NCBI RefSeq assembly: GCF_026988555.1
Contig: NZ_JALSLB010000042.1
Location: 40,550-104,549, forward strand
Reading direction: 5' to 3'
DNA: 64,000 nt
From: Thermococcus sp.
Lineage (GTDB): Archaea > Methanobacteriota_B > Thermococci > Thermococcales > Thermococcaceae
The notes beneath the pieces are model-generated. The model was given only the letters and a program-made list of their open reading frames with translations, did not search any database and was not told the DNA's origin. Position numbers and translations under genes: made by a program. This document shows positions 22,290-31,897 of this stretch, one piece after another. The first letter of the stretch is position 1. Each line of letters opens with the position of its first letter.

Positions 22290-23003
22290 ATGCTCACCAC
22301 AGGCGTTGAATCGCTCGACGAGCTGCTGGGGGGTGGCTTTGCCCCAGGGGTCCTAACACAGGTTTATGGTAGCTTCGCCACCGGAAAAACAACCCTTGCA
22401 GTGCAGGCCGCCCTCCTAAGCGGGGGGAAGGTGGCGTACGTTGACACGGAGGGAGGATTCTCACCGGAGCGGCTGGCTCAGATGTCCAAGGCCAGGGGAC
22501 TGAACCCGGAAGAATCGCTTGGCAGGTTTCTCCTGTTCATCCCAATGGATTTTAAAGAGCAGCGACGGGTTATAGGGGGTTTGAAAAGAGTTATAAACCG
22601 AGAGTTCTCCCTTGTAGTCGTTGATTCAATAACCGCCCACTACCGAGTTGAGGAGTCCCGCAGGAACCTCACGGCAGACCTTGGCAGACAGCTACAGACC
22701 CTCCTATGGGTGGCTCGAAAACACGACATCCCCATAATCGTAATAAACCAGGTACACTACGACTCCCGGGCCGGACGGATGAAGCCCGTGGCCGAGCACA
22801 CGTTGAACTACAGGTGCAAGGACATCCTCAGGCTGGACAAGCTGAACGGTGGAGGGATGAGGGCGGCGGTACTGGAGAGGCACCGCTTCCGGCCGGAGGG
22901 GGGCATGGTTTATCTCAGGATAACGGAGAAGGGAATTGAAGACGCCTTTATCGACCAGGGACAAAACCAAGCGGGGCAAACGCCAAGAGGCATATCTTCA
23001 TAG
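22290..23003 (+). CDS. radB: DNA repair and recombination protein RadB
   Basis: RadB is an archaeal RecA/RadA paralogue thought to help recombination and to interact with Hjc and RadA. The 237 residues hold one RecA core without the N-terminal domain of RadA. Walker A is GSFATGKT (27-34) and Walker B is FSLVVVDSITAHYR, with downstream IIVINQVHYD. It carries no intein. The ATG follows GGTGAGA. The short C-terminal tail is poorly conserved. Confidence 0.96.
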   Translation: MLTTGVESLDELLGGGFAPGVLTQVYGSFATGKTTLAVQAALLSGGKVAYVDTEGGFSPERLAQMSKARGLNPEESLGRFLLFIPMDFKEQRRVIGGLKRVINREFSLVVVDSITAHYRVEESRRNLTADLGRQLQTLLWVARKHDIPIIVINQVHYDSRAGRMKPVAEHTLNYRCKDILRLDKLNGGGMRAAVLERHRFRPEGGMVYLRITEKGIEDAFIDQGQNQAGQTPRGISS

Positions 23004-23067
23004 GGGCCCGTCTCTCAACATCATTGCGCGGTGTGGATAAGCAGATAAAAAGAGAAGAAGCCCCCGC

Positions 23068-24483
23068 TTAAATCCTGTCGTGGACTTCTTGGGCTATCCT
23101 CAGAACGGCTTTGTAAAGCTTGTCGCTGATTATGCCCTCATCGTAGTGCTCCCTGAGCTTCTCCTGGTCTATTATCTCTTTCTTACCATCAGGCCATTTG
23201 ACGACGTCTATCTCCATGTCAACGTAGCGGGCACGGTCGGGGTATATCTCCACGGGTGTGTTGATGTTGTAGTACTCACCCTTTAGGTTGCCATCGCGGT
23301 CGTAGTATCTGTGAACAAACCACCACTTACCGGCCTCTATCTCTGTTATCACGTAATCTCCTGTCTCTATCGGGATGTCTAATCCATCATAAAACTTGCC
23401 GGGCTTAAGACGGCGCCGCATCACTATCCGCAGGGGATTGGTGCTCATCTCCATGATCTCGCCCGGGCCTATCCGAATCCTCTGCCCGTCAGGTTTGCAG
23501 TGGTCCAGCGTAAAGAGCCATCCCCTTCTCGGCCCTTTCTTATCGATTAGGGTCTCCCAAAACCCCTGATCGACCTTGACCCTCTGTCCGGGCACCCTGG
23601 AGAGGATACCCTCAGCGATATCAACGGCAAAGCTGAACTCAACGTCGTACGCCTTGAGCTGGTGATGGCCGTCGACAGTCGGAACAACCCCATTCCTGAT
23701 CTCATCCAGCTTCCTCTTCGCACCCCCTCCAAACTCAACCTCGTAGATGTTCCTGCCCTCGATGACCTTCTCCGGAGCGCTGTAGAGGTCGGCTTTCTGG
23801 AGCCTGTCCGCAAACTTTGAGAGCTCCTCTATCTCCCCCCTGAGAACGTCCCACTCCTTGTAGGCAGCGGCAGTCCTCCAGAGGATGCCCCAGTCTCCAA
23901 GGTCAACGCTGAGGCCCAGTATCCTAAGGCGCTCACGCTCCTTCGGGTCCCGGATCTTCCGGGATATCTTGACGTGTCTCTGGGCCCCAACGGGCTTGGG
24001 TATCAAAACCGCATAGTCCCCGGGTATCGTCAGCGTAACGCTCAGATGCGGGAGGAGGTTGTGTTTCTTCACCTGGACCAGAACCTCGTCCCCTTCAATG
24101 GCGTGGGGCAGTTCCTCCACGAAGAGCGTGCCTATCGCGCTACCAATGTCCACGTAAACGTGGCGTTCATCCCTCTTAACCACTATGCCCTTGTATATAC
24201 CGTAGAGCTGGTACGGGAGTTTTCTAAAAAACACGTCTATGAGCTCTTCCTCAAGCACATCTCTAACGGCCTCAACGCCGGTTCCAACGAGCACCACTCC
24301 GTGCCGGTCTTTCTTGTCGTACACGTCCACATCGAACTCGTCATATGTTTTCTCAAGGTTCAGACGTTCAACGATTTTCTGGCTTGGCTGGCTTATGCTG
24401 AAGCCCCTCTCAAGAAACATCCTGGTAAGGGCCGTGCTGTAGATGCCCCTAACCCTGACTGAAAGTTCTGTGCCTGTAAACAC
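23068..24483 (-). CDS. fau1: Probable ribonuclease FAU-1 (RNase E/G-like plus DUF402)
   Basis: FAU-1 of P. furiosus is an AU-rich RNA-binding protein with RNase activity implicated in 5S rRNA maturation. The product is 471 residues, equal to my memory of FAU-1. An N-terminal RNase E/G-like region with an S1-type segment (about 95-160) precedes a C-terminal DUF402 domain (about 300-430, with [13 protein letters not shown] and [14 protein letters not shown]). The GTG at 24483 is chosen because GGGGTGG lies five bases upstream. It overlaps the preceding gene by 35 bases, suggesting co-expression. Confidence 0.88.
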   Translation of the reverse strand: MFTGTELSVRVRGIYSTALTRMFLERGFSISQPSQKIVERLNLEKTYDEFDVDVYDKKDRHGVVLVGTGVEAVRDVLEEELIDVFFRKLPYQLYGIYKGIVVKRDERHVYVDIGSAIGTLFVEELPHAIEGDEVLVQVKKHNLLPHLSVTLTIPGDYAVLIPKPVGAQRHVKISRKIRDPKERERLRILGLSVDLGDWGILWRTAAAYKEWDVLRGEIEELSKFADRLQKADLYSAPEKVIEGRNIYEVEFGGGAKRKLDEIRNGVVPTVDGHHQLKAYDVEFSFAVDIAEGILSRVPGQRVKVDQGFWETLIDKKGPRRGWLFTLDHCKPDGQRIRIGPGEIMEMSTNPLRIVMRRRLKPGKFYDGLDIPIETGDYVITEIEAGKWWFVHRYYDRDGNLKGEYYNINTPVEIYPDRARYVDMEIDVVKWPDGKKEIIDQEKLREHYDEGIISDKLYKAVLRIAQEVHDRI

Positions 24484-25195
24484 CTTCACCACCCCTCATC
24501 TTCTTTTCCACCACTCCGATGAGCGCGAGTCCTTCCAGTATCTCGCCGGCGTCCTGCACACCACTCAGTTTCTCAACGTTTCTCGCCTCAACCCAGAGCA
24601 GGCCCCGGGAATGCCAGTCCTTGAGGGTCTCCTCGACTTTGTGAACATCACCGGGTTGAGTGTAGAGCCGGAACATAAACCTTTTTACAACCTCGAGCTC
24701 GCCCTCGATTTCATCGATTTTCCTGAGCTTGTCCATTATACTCGGGGGTACCTTTTTTTCCTTTTCGCCCTCCATCAAAAGGGTCAGCCCCTCTACCTCC
24801 GCGTCCAGAGCGCTTAAACTCCTTCCGACGGCGTAGTCATAAACCCTGTGAAATCTGGAGAGCCTGTCCATCGCGGTTCCGAACTTTATGCGGGCGTCGT
24901 AGTCCGTCGCCTTCGAGAGGAGCGAGAGAACCTCCTCAAGGCGGAACTTCATCTGGTGCTCGTTGCGGTGAATCTCCTTGGTCAGTCCCTCGACCCTTCC
25001 TCCTACTCGCGCAAGCTCCCGGTAGAGGGCCGACGCAAGTTCCAGCTTTTCCAGGATGAGCGAGTAAAGCTCCCTAACATTCATTAAAAGGGATTCGTAG
25101 TCGGTTTCCTCATACATGGCCGGGAATTTGCGCTCAAACTCCGCATGAAGTGCCTCAAGGCGTGCGACCTTTGCCTTGAGTTCGTCAACGTCCAT
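24449..25195 (-). CDS. Coiled-coil protein, function unknown
   Basis: The 248-residue product is almost wholly helical with long heptad stretches (about 1-130), then a helical region with [20 protein letters not shown]. It ends in a possible small winged-helix-like segment. I recognise no family. The ATG at 25195 follows GGGGGTGG; earlier in-frame codons back to 25273 lack a site. It overlaps fau1 by 35 bases in the same direction, so a role alongside that RNase is plausible but unproven. Confidence 0.75.
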   Translation of the reverse strand: MDVDELKAKVARLEALHAEFERKFPAMYEETDYESLLMNVRELYSLILEKLELASALYRELARVGGRVEGLTKEIHRNEHQMKFRLEEVLSLLSKATDYDARIKFGTAMDRLSRFHRVYDYAVGRSLSALDAEVEGLTLLMEGEKEKKVPPSIMDKLRKIDEIEGELEVVKRFMFRLYTQPGDVHKVEETLKDWHSRGLLWVEARNVEKLSGVQDAGEILEGLALIGVVEKKMRGGEGVYRHRTFSQG

Positions 25196-25316
25196 CGCCA
25201 CCCCCCTGTATCCTCTCCAACTCACACTACTTGTAGTTTTCGATGGGTTGGGTAAATTAAAGCATTTACCCACAAGCTTTTTTTAAGTTCATTATGTACT
25301 ACCTCCGGTGCTCTCA

Positions 25317-26243
25317 ATGGTGCTTATAGATCGCTTCGGCAGACCAGTTACAAACCTCAGGATTTCCCTCACGCTGGACTGCAACTACCGGTGCTTTTTC
25401 TGCCACCGGGAAGGGCAGACTTCTGGAACATCCCTGGAGATGACGCCCGAGGAGATAGAGAGACTCGTCAGGATAGCATCTCACCTCGGAATAAGGAAGG
25501 TTAAGCTGACGGGCGGCGAGCCGACGGTAAGGGATGACATAGTCGAGATCGTGAGGAGGATAAAGCCCCACGTTATCGATCTCTCCATGACAACTAACGG
25601 GAGCCGGATGAAGGAGCTCTCCCGCCCCCTTGCCAAAGCGGGGCTGGACCGGGTGAACATATCGTTGCACAGTCTTAAACCGGACGTTTATAGGCGCATA
25701 ACAGGCGTTGATATGCTGAACGTCGTCCTCGAGGGAGTGGAGGAAGCGGTAAGGTACCTCCGCCCGGTTAAGCTGAACATGACCGTGATGAGGGGACTCA
25801 ACGAGGGCGAGATATGGGACATGGTGGAGTTCGCCGCGAAGACCGGGACGGTACTCCAGCTCATCGAGCTTGAGACCCCAAGGGAGCTCGAAGAGACGGG
25901 CTTCTTCAGAAAGTACTTCTACCCCCTCAAGCCCGTCGAGAAAGAGCTTGAGAAACGAGCCACAGAGACTCACGAGAGAAGGATGCACAGGAGAAAGAAA
26001 TACCTCATCCCCACCGACCACGGCATCGCAGAGGTTGAGGTTGTTCGCTCCATGCACAACACGGTTTTCTGCGCCAACTGCACCAGATTGAGGGCCACTT
26101 CCAGCGGCAGCTTCAAAACCTGTCTCCTGAGGAGGAACGACACGGTAAACTTCCTGACCGCGATGAGAAACGGTGCAAGCGACGCGGAGATCGTCGATAT
26201 ACTGAAGAGAGCAGTGTTGATGAGGGAACCGTACTGGCGCTGA
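25317..26243 (+). CDS. moaA: GTP 3',8-cyclase MoaA (molybdenum/tungsten cofactor synthesis)
   Basis: MoaA carries out the first step of molybdopterin synthesis; in Thermococcales the cofactor mainly binds tungsten. The 308-residue radical SAM enzyme has the N-terminal cluster CNYRCFFC (Cys22, 26, 29) and SAM-binding [10 protein letters not shown]. Its second cluster motif is [18 protein letters not shown], which binds GTP. The usual C-terminal GG of many MoaAs is absent; the protein ends PYWR. The ATG follows GGTGCTC. It is a single gene with its own promoter near 25280-25295. Confidence 0.95.
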   Translation: MVLIDRFGRPVTNLRISLTLDCNYRCFFCHREGQTSGTSLEMTPEEIERLVRIASHLGIRKVKLTGGEPTVRDDIVEIVRRIKPHVIDLSMTTNGSRMKELSRPLAKAGLDRVNISLHSLKPDVYRRITGVDMLNVVLEGVEEAVRYLRPVKLNMTVMRGLNEGEIWDMVEFAAKTGTVLQLIELETPRELEETGFFRKYFYPLKPVEKELEKRATETHERRMHRRKKYLIPTDHGIAEVEVVRSMHNTVFCANCTRLRATSSGSFKTCLLRRNDTVNFLTAMRNGASDAEIVDILKRAVLMREPYWR

Positions 26244-26250
26244 GGTAAAG

Positions 26251-26258
26251 CTTTTATT
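26251..26258 (+). promoter_or_regulatory. TATA box of the DUF835 gene (leaderless)
   Basis: CTTTTATT is centred 26 bases before the ATG at 26281, which lacks a convincing ribosome site, so the mRNA is probably leaderless. Confidence 0.5.
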
Positions 26259-26280
26259 GATGACTTTTCTAAGAAAGGAT

Positions 26281-27204
26281 ATGTTGAGCACCGCTCAGAT
26301 AGTTCAACTGGTGGCGGGCGGTTTTCTGCTGGCCCTTGGAATCACGGGCATAGCCATCTCCTACCTGGCCTCATTCAGGATAAAAAAGCCAGCCGCGGAA
26401 CTGGCCAAGAGGATAATTGTATCATTTTTCTTCTTTGGGATACTCGGGGGCGTCTCGGAGATCCTGACCGTGATATGGGACTCCAACATGTGGGTTCTTA
26501 TAGCAGTCTCCGTTACACTGGGTTACCTTGTGATGGCCTTCGCCGCCCTCAGATACCTCCGCATCCTCAGCGGTATTGGAAGCGTGAAAAAGAAAGCCCC
26601 TGCCGCATCGAAGGAAAAACTGCCAATCCCCCAAACATTCATGGTTTCCACCCCTGATGAGGCAAAGTACCTGCTGGGCACTCTCAAGGGACAATATGGG
26701 AAAGCCCTCCTGGCCATAGGACGGGACCACCCCCACGTGTGGGAAGAGAAGTACGGGTTAAAACCTGACAGATATATCTGGCTCACAAGAATTGAGCACG
26801 AAGTTGCTGTAAGCCCCAGCAGCTTGCACGTAGTAAACGGGGAGATAGTGAAGTTCCTGCGCAACAACCCCGGAGGGATCGTGTACTTTGAAGGCATAGA
26901 GGTTGTCCTCCTGTACCTCGACTTCAACTCGCTTGCAAAATTCCTCCTGGGGGTTAAGGACAGAGTGCTGGTCGAGAGCGCATATTTTATACTCCTGGCC
27001 TCTCCCGAAACCCTGAGCGAGAGACAGTACTCAATGCTGCTCCGTGAGTTCAAGCAGCCTAACGTCAAAGAACTCCTTGAGCGGCTCGCAGGGGTGACCC
27101 TATTCGGGGCGGTGCCCCCCACAAAAGGAGCAAAGGATAAATACACGAAGGACACGGAAGGAGAGGAAGATGCCGGCGGTGAAAGTTCCAAGGAGAGAAG
27201 CTGA
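26281..27204 (+). CDS. Membrane-anchored DUF835 protein
   Basis: The 307-residue product begins with three hydrophobic segments (about 10-30, 45-65, 72-92), then a cytoplasmic DUF835 domain (about 120-265). Typical marks of that domain are GKALLAIGRDHPHVWEE, YIWLTRIEHE and GIVYFEGIEVVLLY. DUF835 often accompanies sensor or signalling domains in Thermococcales; its biochemical role is unknown. The C-terminal 35 residues are charged and low-complexity. Earlier in-frame TTG/ATG codons at 26257-26260 overlap the TATA box and are rejected. It overlaps the Trm5 gene by 35 bases. Confidence 0.8.
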   Translation: MLSTAQIVQLVAGGFLLALGITGIAISYLASFRIKKPAAELAKRIIVSFFFFGILGGVSEILTVIWDSNMWVLIAVSVTLGYLVMAFAALRYLRILSGIGSVKKKAPAASKEKLPIPQTFMVSTPDEAKYLLGTLKGQYGKALLAIGRDHPHVWEEKYGLKPDRYIWLTRIEHEVAVSPSSLHVVNGEIVKFLRNNPGGIVYFEGIEVVLLYLDFNSLAKFLLGVKDRVLVESAYFILLASPETLSERQYSMLLREFKQPNVKELLERLAGVTLFGAVPPTKGAKDKYTKDTEGEEDAGGESSKERS

Positions 27205-28192
27205 GACGGTGAAAAGAAAGCTCAAGCGACTTGGACTCTACGACGGTAAAAGGAGGCCGAAGAGGGGAGACGGATACGTTCTCCTCCCGGTTATTAACGA
27301 CCCCCTGATTGAAGAACTCGACTACGAGGTTCTCCCGTTGGAGCTCTCTCTCAGACCGGAGAGACAGCTATACAAGAACCTTGAGGGCATCCTCGCCGGG
27401 AGACTGAGCAGAGAAGAGCTGGAGTATCTGCGGCGCTACGATGTGATAGGCGACATAGCGGTCATCCAGATACCGTCCGAGATAGAACACAGGACCGAGG
27501 ATATAATCTGGGGCCTGCGGAAGGTTCACCCGTTCCTGAAGGTTATCGCCAGGAAGGGTTTTCACAAGGGAGCCTTCAGAATAAGGGAGTACTCGATAGT
27601 CTGGGGCGAGAAGAGGCTGGAAACCGTCCACAAAGAGAATGGAGTATGGGTAAAGGTGGACCTCTCGAAGGCCTTCTTCAATCCCCGAATGAAGGGCGAG
27701 CGCTATCGTCTGGCTCAGCTCGTCCGCGACGGCGAGAGGATTCTAATTCCCTTCGCCGGCGTTCTACCGTATGCCCTAGTAATAGCAAGATACAGGAGGG
27801 TTAAAATCACCGCCATTGAGTTGAACAGGGAAGCCTACAAGCTAGGCCTTGAGAACATAGAGCTGAACAGGGAAAAGCTGAAGGGTGAGATAGAATTCAT
27901 CCACGGCGACGCGTTCAAACTCCTTCCAGAGTTACCGACCTATGACCGCGTCATAAGCCCCACGCCGAGGGGCGTCGATGCCCTTAGATTGACGCTGGAA
28001 AAAGCGAATGGGTGGCTCCACTACTACGACTTCGTCCACGAGGAGAGGGTTGACGCTTTCAGAAGGAGAATCATCGGGGAGTGCAGAAGGCTCGGAAGGG
28101 ACTGCTCGGTGAGGATAAAGAAGGTGAGCGACTTCAAGCCCCACGTCTTCAAGGTCTGCGCGGATGTGGAGATTAGTGTAAGGTCTGACTAA
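27170..28192 (+). CDS. trm5: Trm5-family tRNA (guanine-N1)-methyltransferase
   Basis: Trm5 methylates G37 next to the anticodon using SAM. The 340-residue product has the N-terminal D1-like domain, a central domain with YDVIGDIAVIQIP and KVIARKGFHKGAFRIREY, and a Rossmann methyltransferase domain (ILIPFAGVLPYALVIA, ITAIELNREA, FIHGDAF). The catalytic-site motif usually read as NLP is here SPTPRGVDA, which is unusual and may mark the second (b-type) subgroup or a wyosine-pathway relative. Known Thermococcales have two Trm5 paralogues. The ATG follows GAGAGGAAG and overlaps the upstream gene. Confidence 0.8.
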   Translation: MPAVKVPRREAETVKRKLKRLGLYDGKRRPKRGDGYVLLPVINDPLIEELDYEVLPLELSLRPERQLYKNLEGILAGRLSREELEYLRRYDVIGDIAVIQIPSEIEHRTEDIIWGLRKVHPFLKVIARKGFHKGAFRIREYSIVWGEKRLETVHKENGVWVKVDLSKAFFNPRMKGERYRLAQLVRDGERILIPFAGVLPYALVIARYRRVKITAIELNREAYKLGLENIELNREKLKGEIEFIHGDAFKLLPELPTYDRVISPTPRGVDALRLTLEKANGWLHYYDFVHEERVDAFRRRIIGECRRLGRDCSVRIKKVSDFKPHVFKVCADVEISVRSD

Positions 28193-28200
28193 AACCCAAT

Positions 28201-28340
28201 GTTGCATCGTCATGCAACTCCATTACTCTGGCTTCTTTTTGAAAGTTCTAAGAGAAAAAACCTCCATTAGAATGAATTTACACTTGAAAAAAAAAAGGAA
28301 GAATCTATACTTTAAGTAAAAGGAAATGTTTATAAGGCGA
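28201..28340 (+). promoter_or_regulatory. Duplicated promoter region, copy A
   Basis: The stretch begins with the inverted repeat GTTGCAT-CGTC-ATGCAAC (28201-28218). It continues through TTACTCTGGCTT, TTCTAAGAG, TTAGAAT and ACACTTGAAA to the TATA box GTTTATAAGG (28329-28338). The same order of blocks recurs at 35711-35850. GTTGCAT appears again just after the TATA (28342-28348). It drives the secreted-protein gene at 28386. Confidence 0.75.
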
Positions 28341-28385
28341 AGTTGCATAATATTGGCTGCGAACAACCTCACGGAGGTGAACCAC

Positions 28386-28943
28386 ATGAAGTGGAAGTCG
28401 TGGTTTGCAGTCCTGCTGGGACTGCTGGTGGTTGGAGTGACGGCAGGGGGTACAGGTGCTACAGTGTGGGGGATGTCAGCAGGATACGAAACAGGAGCAA
28501 CCTCTGCAGGAATAGACCCCCATATACAGGTTTCAGGTTCCTATGGGGGTGTAAGTGTAAGCTTCAGTGTTTCATGGAACGACAACAATGGTGCTGCTTG
28601 GGGGGTGTATCAATATGGAAATTACGATGATACGATCCACAAGTTCATTCTTTTTACCCATGGGAACAGACATGCTGTCAGAGATTACAGCACCCCAATA
28701 ATTCCAATAACCCACATAACATACTCTATTTTAATTAGTATGGGGTATACGTCAACATCTAGGGCAAGTTACGGATACAATGTTATAACTCCCTACACAG
28801 TAGTTGTCACAAAGACAGTTTCTCATCCGTTTACTGGATCCACCACCAAAACGATAGTAAATGAACACGCATCGCTACAAGGGTATGTCCCCGATATCAG
28901 CAGGATCCAGAGCATCAATCCGATAAATACAGATGAAAGATAA
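28386..28943 (+). CDS. Small secreted protein, function unknown (possible effector)
   Basis: The 185-residue precursor has a clear Sec signal peptide (KWKSW, hydrophobic core about 7-24, likely cut near GTGA-TVWG). A Gly/Ser/Tyr/Thr-rich mature domain follows, containing SGSYGGVSVSFSVSW and GAAWGVYQYGNYDD. There are no cysteines in the mature part and no membrane anchor, so it should be released. I do not recognise the family. The ATG follows GGAGGTGA. It is the first gene of an AT-rich island with a membrane-anchored partner and an ABC exporter-like pair. This resembles secreted toxin or peptide loci, but that function is inference. Confidence 0.7.
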   Translation: MKWKSWFAVLLGLLVVGVTAGGTGATVWGMSAGYETGATSAGIDPHIQVSGSYGGVSVSFSVSWNDNNGAAWGVYQYGNYDDTIHKFILFTHGNRHAVRDYSTPIIPITHITYSILISMGYTSTSRASYGYNVITPYTVVVTKTVSHPFTGSTTKTIVNEHASLQGYVPDISRIQSINPINTDER

Positions 28944-29003
28944 TTTTAAAAAATTTATAATTTGAATTTTTTAATAATTAAGATAGAAATAGGGGGTAAC
29001 GTG

Positions 29004-29795
29004 ATGAAGCGAAATCACTGCATGATCATGATCATTATGACAATGATAGTGCTGGGATACCTTTCATATGCCCCATATGTTGGAGCTACGAGTGCAAACA
29101 TAAGCTGGAACGGGTGGGTGATGGCAACAGGGAATATAAACGAGGGATATTCCTATAAGATCACCAACATGACAATCGCAGACAACGGCTCGATCTACAC
29201 CGCAGTTCTGTGGCTGAGCGTTTCAAGATGCACAAACTTAAATATCTCATGTCCGATGACAAAAAGAGTTACATTCATGGTCAAGAAGAGCACTAATACA
29301 TTCATTCTCGGGGGAAAACCCGCCTTTTTTGCATTCTACTGGCCCAATTACACCCTATCCAGGAGCTTTTATAATCTGGGTAACGAGTTGAAACCTTCAA
29401 TAACGGAGGTGTACTTGAATAACGAGAGCAAGAAAAACTACGTAGGAAAGGGAATAGATCTCATCGGCCACCCAAGAAGGATTGAAACGTGCACAGGGGT
29501 TTCCCCTCCTCCAAACCTTACGTGTCTTGAAACAGAAACTCAAAACTTCACTCCCGACCTAATTTTCAAGGGGCCGTATCCAATTTTCGTCCAAATTTAC
29601 TACAACTCCGATCCATTTGGAGTAATAAAGAATCGTTCTGTGACCCTGGTAGAGAACGTCATAAACTCTCCCCAAACAAAGGAGTTTTTGAGGTCCGTCC
29701 CAGACGTTTCAGAGAATAGCCCCGTTAAAGTGTACCTGGCAATCGCAGGTGCAGTAGTCCTTGCTGGACTGATAATATGGAGGTTGAAAAGATGA
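29004..29795 (+). CDS. Surface protein with C-terminal membrane anchor, function unknown
   Basis: The 263-residue precursor has a signal peptide (about 1-30), an extracellular domain with many N-glycosylation sequons (NIS, NMT, NGS, NYT, NRS) and four cysteines. A single C-terminal helix (YLAIAGAVVLAGLIIW) is followed by RLKR. No family is recognised. The ATG follows GGGGGTAACGTG. A short AT-rich gap with a possible second TATA (28950-28962) precedes it. It overlaps the permease gene by four bases (ATGA), so it probably works with the transporter, perhaps as an external receptor or accessory. Confidence 0.7.
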   Translation: MKRNHCMIMIIMTMIVLGYLSYAPYVGATSANISWNGWVMATGNINEGYSYKITNMTIADNGSIYTAVLWLSVSRCTNLNISCPMTKRVTFMVKKSTNTFILGGKPAFFAFYWPNYTLSRSFYNLGNELKPSITEVYLNNESKKNYVGKGIDLIGHPRRIETCTGVSPPPNLTCLETETQNFTPDLIFKGPYPIFVQIYYNSDPFGVIKNRSVTLVENVINSPQTKEFLRSVPDVSENSPVKVYLAIAGAVVLAGLIIWRLKR

Positions 29796-30589
29796 AACCT
29801 CTCAAATTCGTTGGAGTCGAGCTCAGGTCAATACCCCAACTTATTGTTCTCCTATTATCAGTCCCAGCCATCATGGGGTATCTTGTGTGGGACAAGCTCG
29901 CCAGCGTAACCATAAGTGTAAGCTCCTCTGTTTTTCCGGTTCCAATAACCTCCAACGTTCAATCTGAGGTACTCCTCAACATCACCAAGAGAACGGACAT
30001 TTTCATGAATTTTGGTTTTGCCCAGTGGAAGGCATTTTACAATGCGATCTCAACGGTTATACTCTTTGATTTTATTGTAGGCGGCCTGCTTGGGGCCTTC
30101 ATCCTTGGGATACCAATAGTCAGGGGGACTATAATACATGACATAGCAACGCTGGGAAGCAAGAGAAGAACTCTTACCACAAGAACCCTCTTCCTAACTC
30201 TCTGTGCCCTACTGTTTGCGAGTTTCTCGGCAGTTTTCTTATACTATCTCCCACCGCTGTTTGGTATATCGCCGGACTCCAGGTTCTTCCTTGCTGTATT
30301 TGGAACATCTCTCTTGGCTATGCTCTCGGCCGCTATAATTGTCCTGTTACTGACAACAGTCTCAAGGGAGCTAGTGGTTCCAGTTACCGGAATTTTTGCC
30401 GTGCTCATCGTGTCCCTTGTCAGTACGAACACCAACCACCTACTACTTCCGTTCAAGGACTTCACGTTTGCATTATGGAATCCCGCCCAGTTTGGTCATC
30501 CCGACAACTACATGTACGCGGGTTTTGTGTTGTACGGTTTTCTCACCTTGCTCGCGATTAAAGCCTTTGAAGGGGGTGATTTTTATTAG
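29792..30589 (+). CDS. ABC-2-like membrane permease
   Basis: The 265-residue protein has about six hydrophobic segments. The first is separated from the rest by an extracellular loop (about 40-85), the usual layout of ABC-2-type exporters. The segment FDFIVGGLLGAFILGIPIVRG resembles the ABC-2 core, with AIKAFEGGDFY at the end. The ATG follows GGAGGT within the end of the previous gene. With the ATPase at 30994 it should form an exporter. Substrate unknown; the co-encoded secreted protein is a candidate only by position, since that protein has its own Sec signal. Confidence 0.75.
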   Translation: MKPLKFVGVELRSIPQLIVLLLSVPAIMGYLVWDKLASVTISVSSSVFPVPITSNVQSEVLLNITKRTDIFMNFGFAQWKAFYNAISTVILFDFIVGGLLGAFILGIPIVRGTIIHDIATLGSKRRTLTTRTLFLTLCALLFASFSAVFLYYLPPLFGISPDSRFFLAVFGTSLLAMLSAAIIVLLLTTVSRELVVPVTGIFAVLIVSLVSTNTNHLLLPFKDFTFALWNPAQFGHPDNYMYAGFVLYGFLTLLAIKAFEGGDFY

Positions 30590-30599
30590 GGGGTATTTT

Positions 30600-31022
30600 A
30601 TGGTGCTGTTTATAATGGCCGCCATGCTCTCAATCGGGGTCATTGGCGTGCTGTATATTCAGTCAACATCTTCACCGGTTCAGACTAGGGCTCTGTTTCA
30701 GATTCCCACTATCGGCGGAAAACAGATCAACGAGGTCCAAGTTAGTAGTAAGGAAATTGTACTTCCCATAACGGGGGAATACTCCGTTAAGATGAGGGGC
30801 AAAGCTGAGCTATACATCCAAACTGACTCAAAACTCTATAGAAATCCTGAAAAGATCACCATTGACAAGGTCAGAATAATTAGAGTTATACTCCTCAACC
30901 AGAGCTCGGACGTTTACGTCGAGCTCAAACACAGAGGGATACCAGATTACAAACTGCCCCTCTTCCTTTTAATAGCCGGCGGGGTGATGGGCCTTGCTTT
31001 TAGAGTGTTCAAATTTGAGTAA
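30600..31022 (+). CDS. Small membrane protein with two flanking helices
   Basis: The 140-residue product has an N-terminal hydrophobic helix (about 2-22), an extracellular beta-rich domain and a C-terminal helix (LPLFLLIAGGVMGLAF). The plan is like that of the surface protein at 29004. I recognise no family. The ATG at 30600 follows AGGGGGT; longer in-frame readings upstream lie in a shadow frame of the permease gene. It overlaps the ABC ATPase gene by 29 bases. It is probably an accessory subunit of the transporter. Confidence 0.65.
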   Translation: MVLFIMAAMLSIGVIGVLYIQSTSSPVQTRALFQIPTIGGKQINEVQVSSKEIVLPITGEYSVKMRGKAELYIQTDSKLYRNPEKITIDKVRIIRVILLNQSSDVYVELKHRGIPDYKLPLFLLIAGGVMGLAFRVFKFE

Positions 31023-31788
31023 ATCCTATGGTGACGTTAAAGCACTGGATGGCACTTCATTTTCCCTTGCCGAAGGCCTTTCGCTCATCCTTGGCCCCAA
31101 CGGCAGTGGGAAGACAACGTTCTTAAAGATATTATCGGGGGTGGTCGAACCTGACCGTGGAGAAATTCTCATTAAAGGCGTAGACTACAAGAGATATCCA
31201 ACATACAGAGTTGGATTTTCATTCGAGAAAACACTAATGTCCCCAAGGGTTAGGATCAGGGAGTATCTCGAAGCCATTGCCGATTACCGTGGTAAGGATA
31301 ACGTTGATGAAATCATCGAGATGTTTGGACTTGAGGGGTACCAAGGAGCCATGTTCAAAGAGCTCTCCCAGGGGTACAAGCGGAGGTTCCTGGTTGCCAC
31401 GGCATTTGCCGGAGATCCCGACGTTGTCTTCCTGGACGAACCGTTTAGCAACTTAGACATAGTTTCAAAGGTTGAGCTTAGCAAGACGTTCCAAGAGATA
31501 AAACGGAAGGTCAGCATCGTTATAGTGTCCCACATAATCTCAGGGTTAAGGAAGCTTGATTCTATAGTCCTTTTACACAACGGCAGGGTTATCCTGAACA
31601 AAATAGGGGGTGACGCCGGCACAATAGGTGGATTCAGGGCACTATTCAGCGATGGAACCGTTGTAGAAAACAACGTTAACGAACTTGTGAACCTAATCAG
31701 GATGGGAAAAGAACCAACACGTATCGAGCCGGTAACCCCAGAGGATATAATGTATGGGAAGTTAACCCAAACGGAGGACAAGGGATAG
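30994..31788 (+). CDS. ABC transporter ATP-binding protein (exporter type)
   Basis: The 264-residue nucleotide-binding domain has Walker A GPNGSGKT (about 34-41) and the signature LSQGYKRR, a variant of LSGGQ. Walker B is VVFLDEPF, and the switch His is in VSHIISG. A C-terminal extension of about 60 residues follows, as in ABC-2 exporters. The start is a TTG at 30994 with GGGTGATG upstream; no ATG fits before Walker A. It is the last gene of the island and ends convergently about 110 bases from rfcL. Confidence 0.88.
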   Translation: MLLECSNLSKSYGDVKALDGTSFSLAEGLSLILGPNGSGKTTFLKILSGVVEPDRGEILIKGVDYKRYPTYRVGFSFEKTLMSPRVRIREYLEAIADYRGKDNVDEIIEMFGLEGYQGAMFKELSQGYKRRFLVATAFAGDPDVVFLDEPFSNLDIVSKVELSKTFQEIKRKVSIVIVSHIISGLRKLDSIVLLHNGRVILNKIGGDAGTIGGFRALFSDGTVVENNVNELVNLIRMGKEPTRIEPVTPEDIMYGKLTQTEDKG

Positions 31789-31897
31789 TCAGAGCAATAA
31801 ATAGATCTCCTAAGAAAATGGAAATCCCCGGAAAATCCCTTTGAGGCGTGTCGCCAAATATAAAACAGAAAAATTGACAATGGGGAGATACAACATC

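Noticed and set aside
28342..28348. SurR-type redox operator in promoter copy A
   Set aside because: The repeats GTTGCAT and ATGCAAC do not fit the GTTnnnAAC spacing known for SurR.
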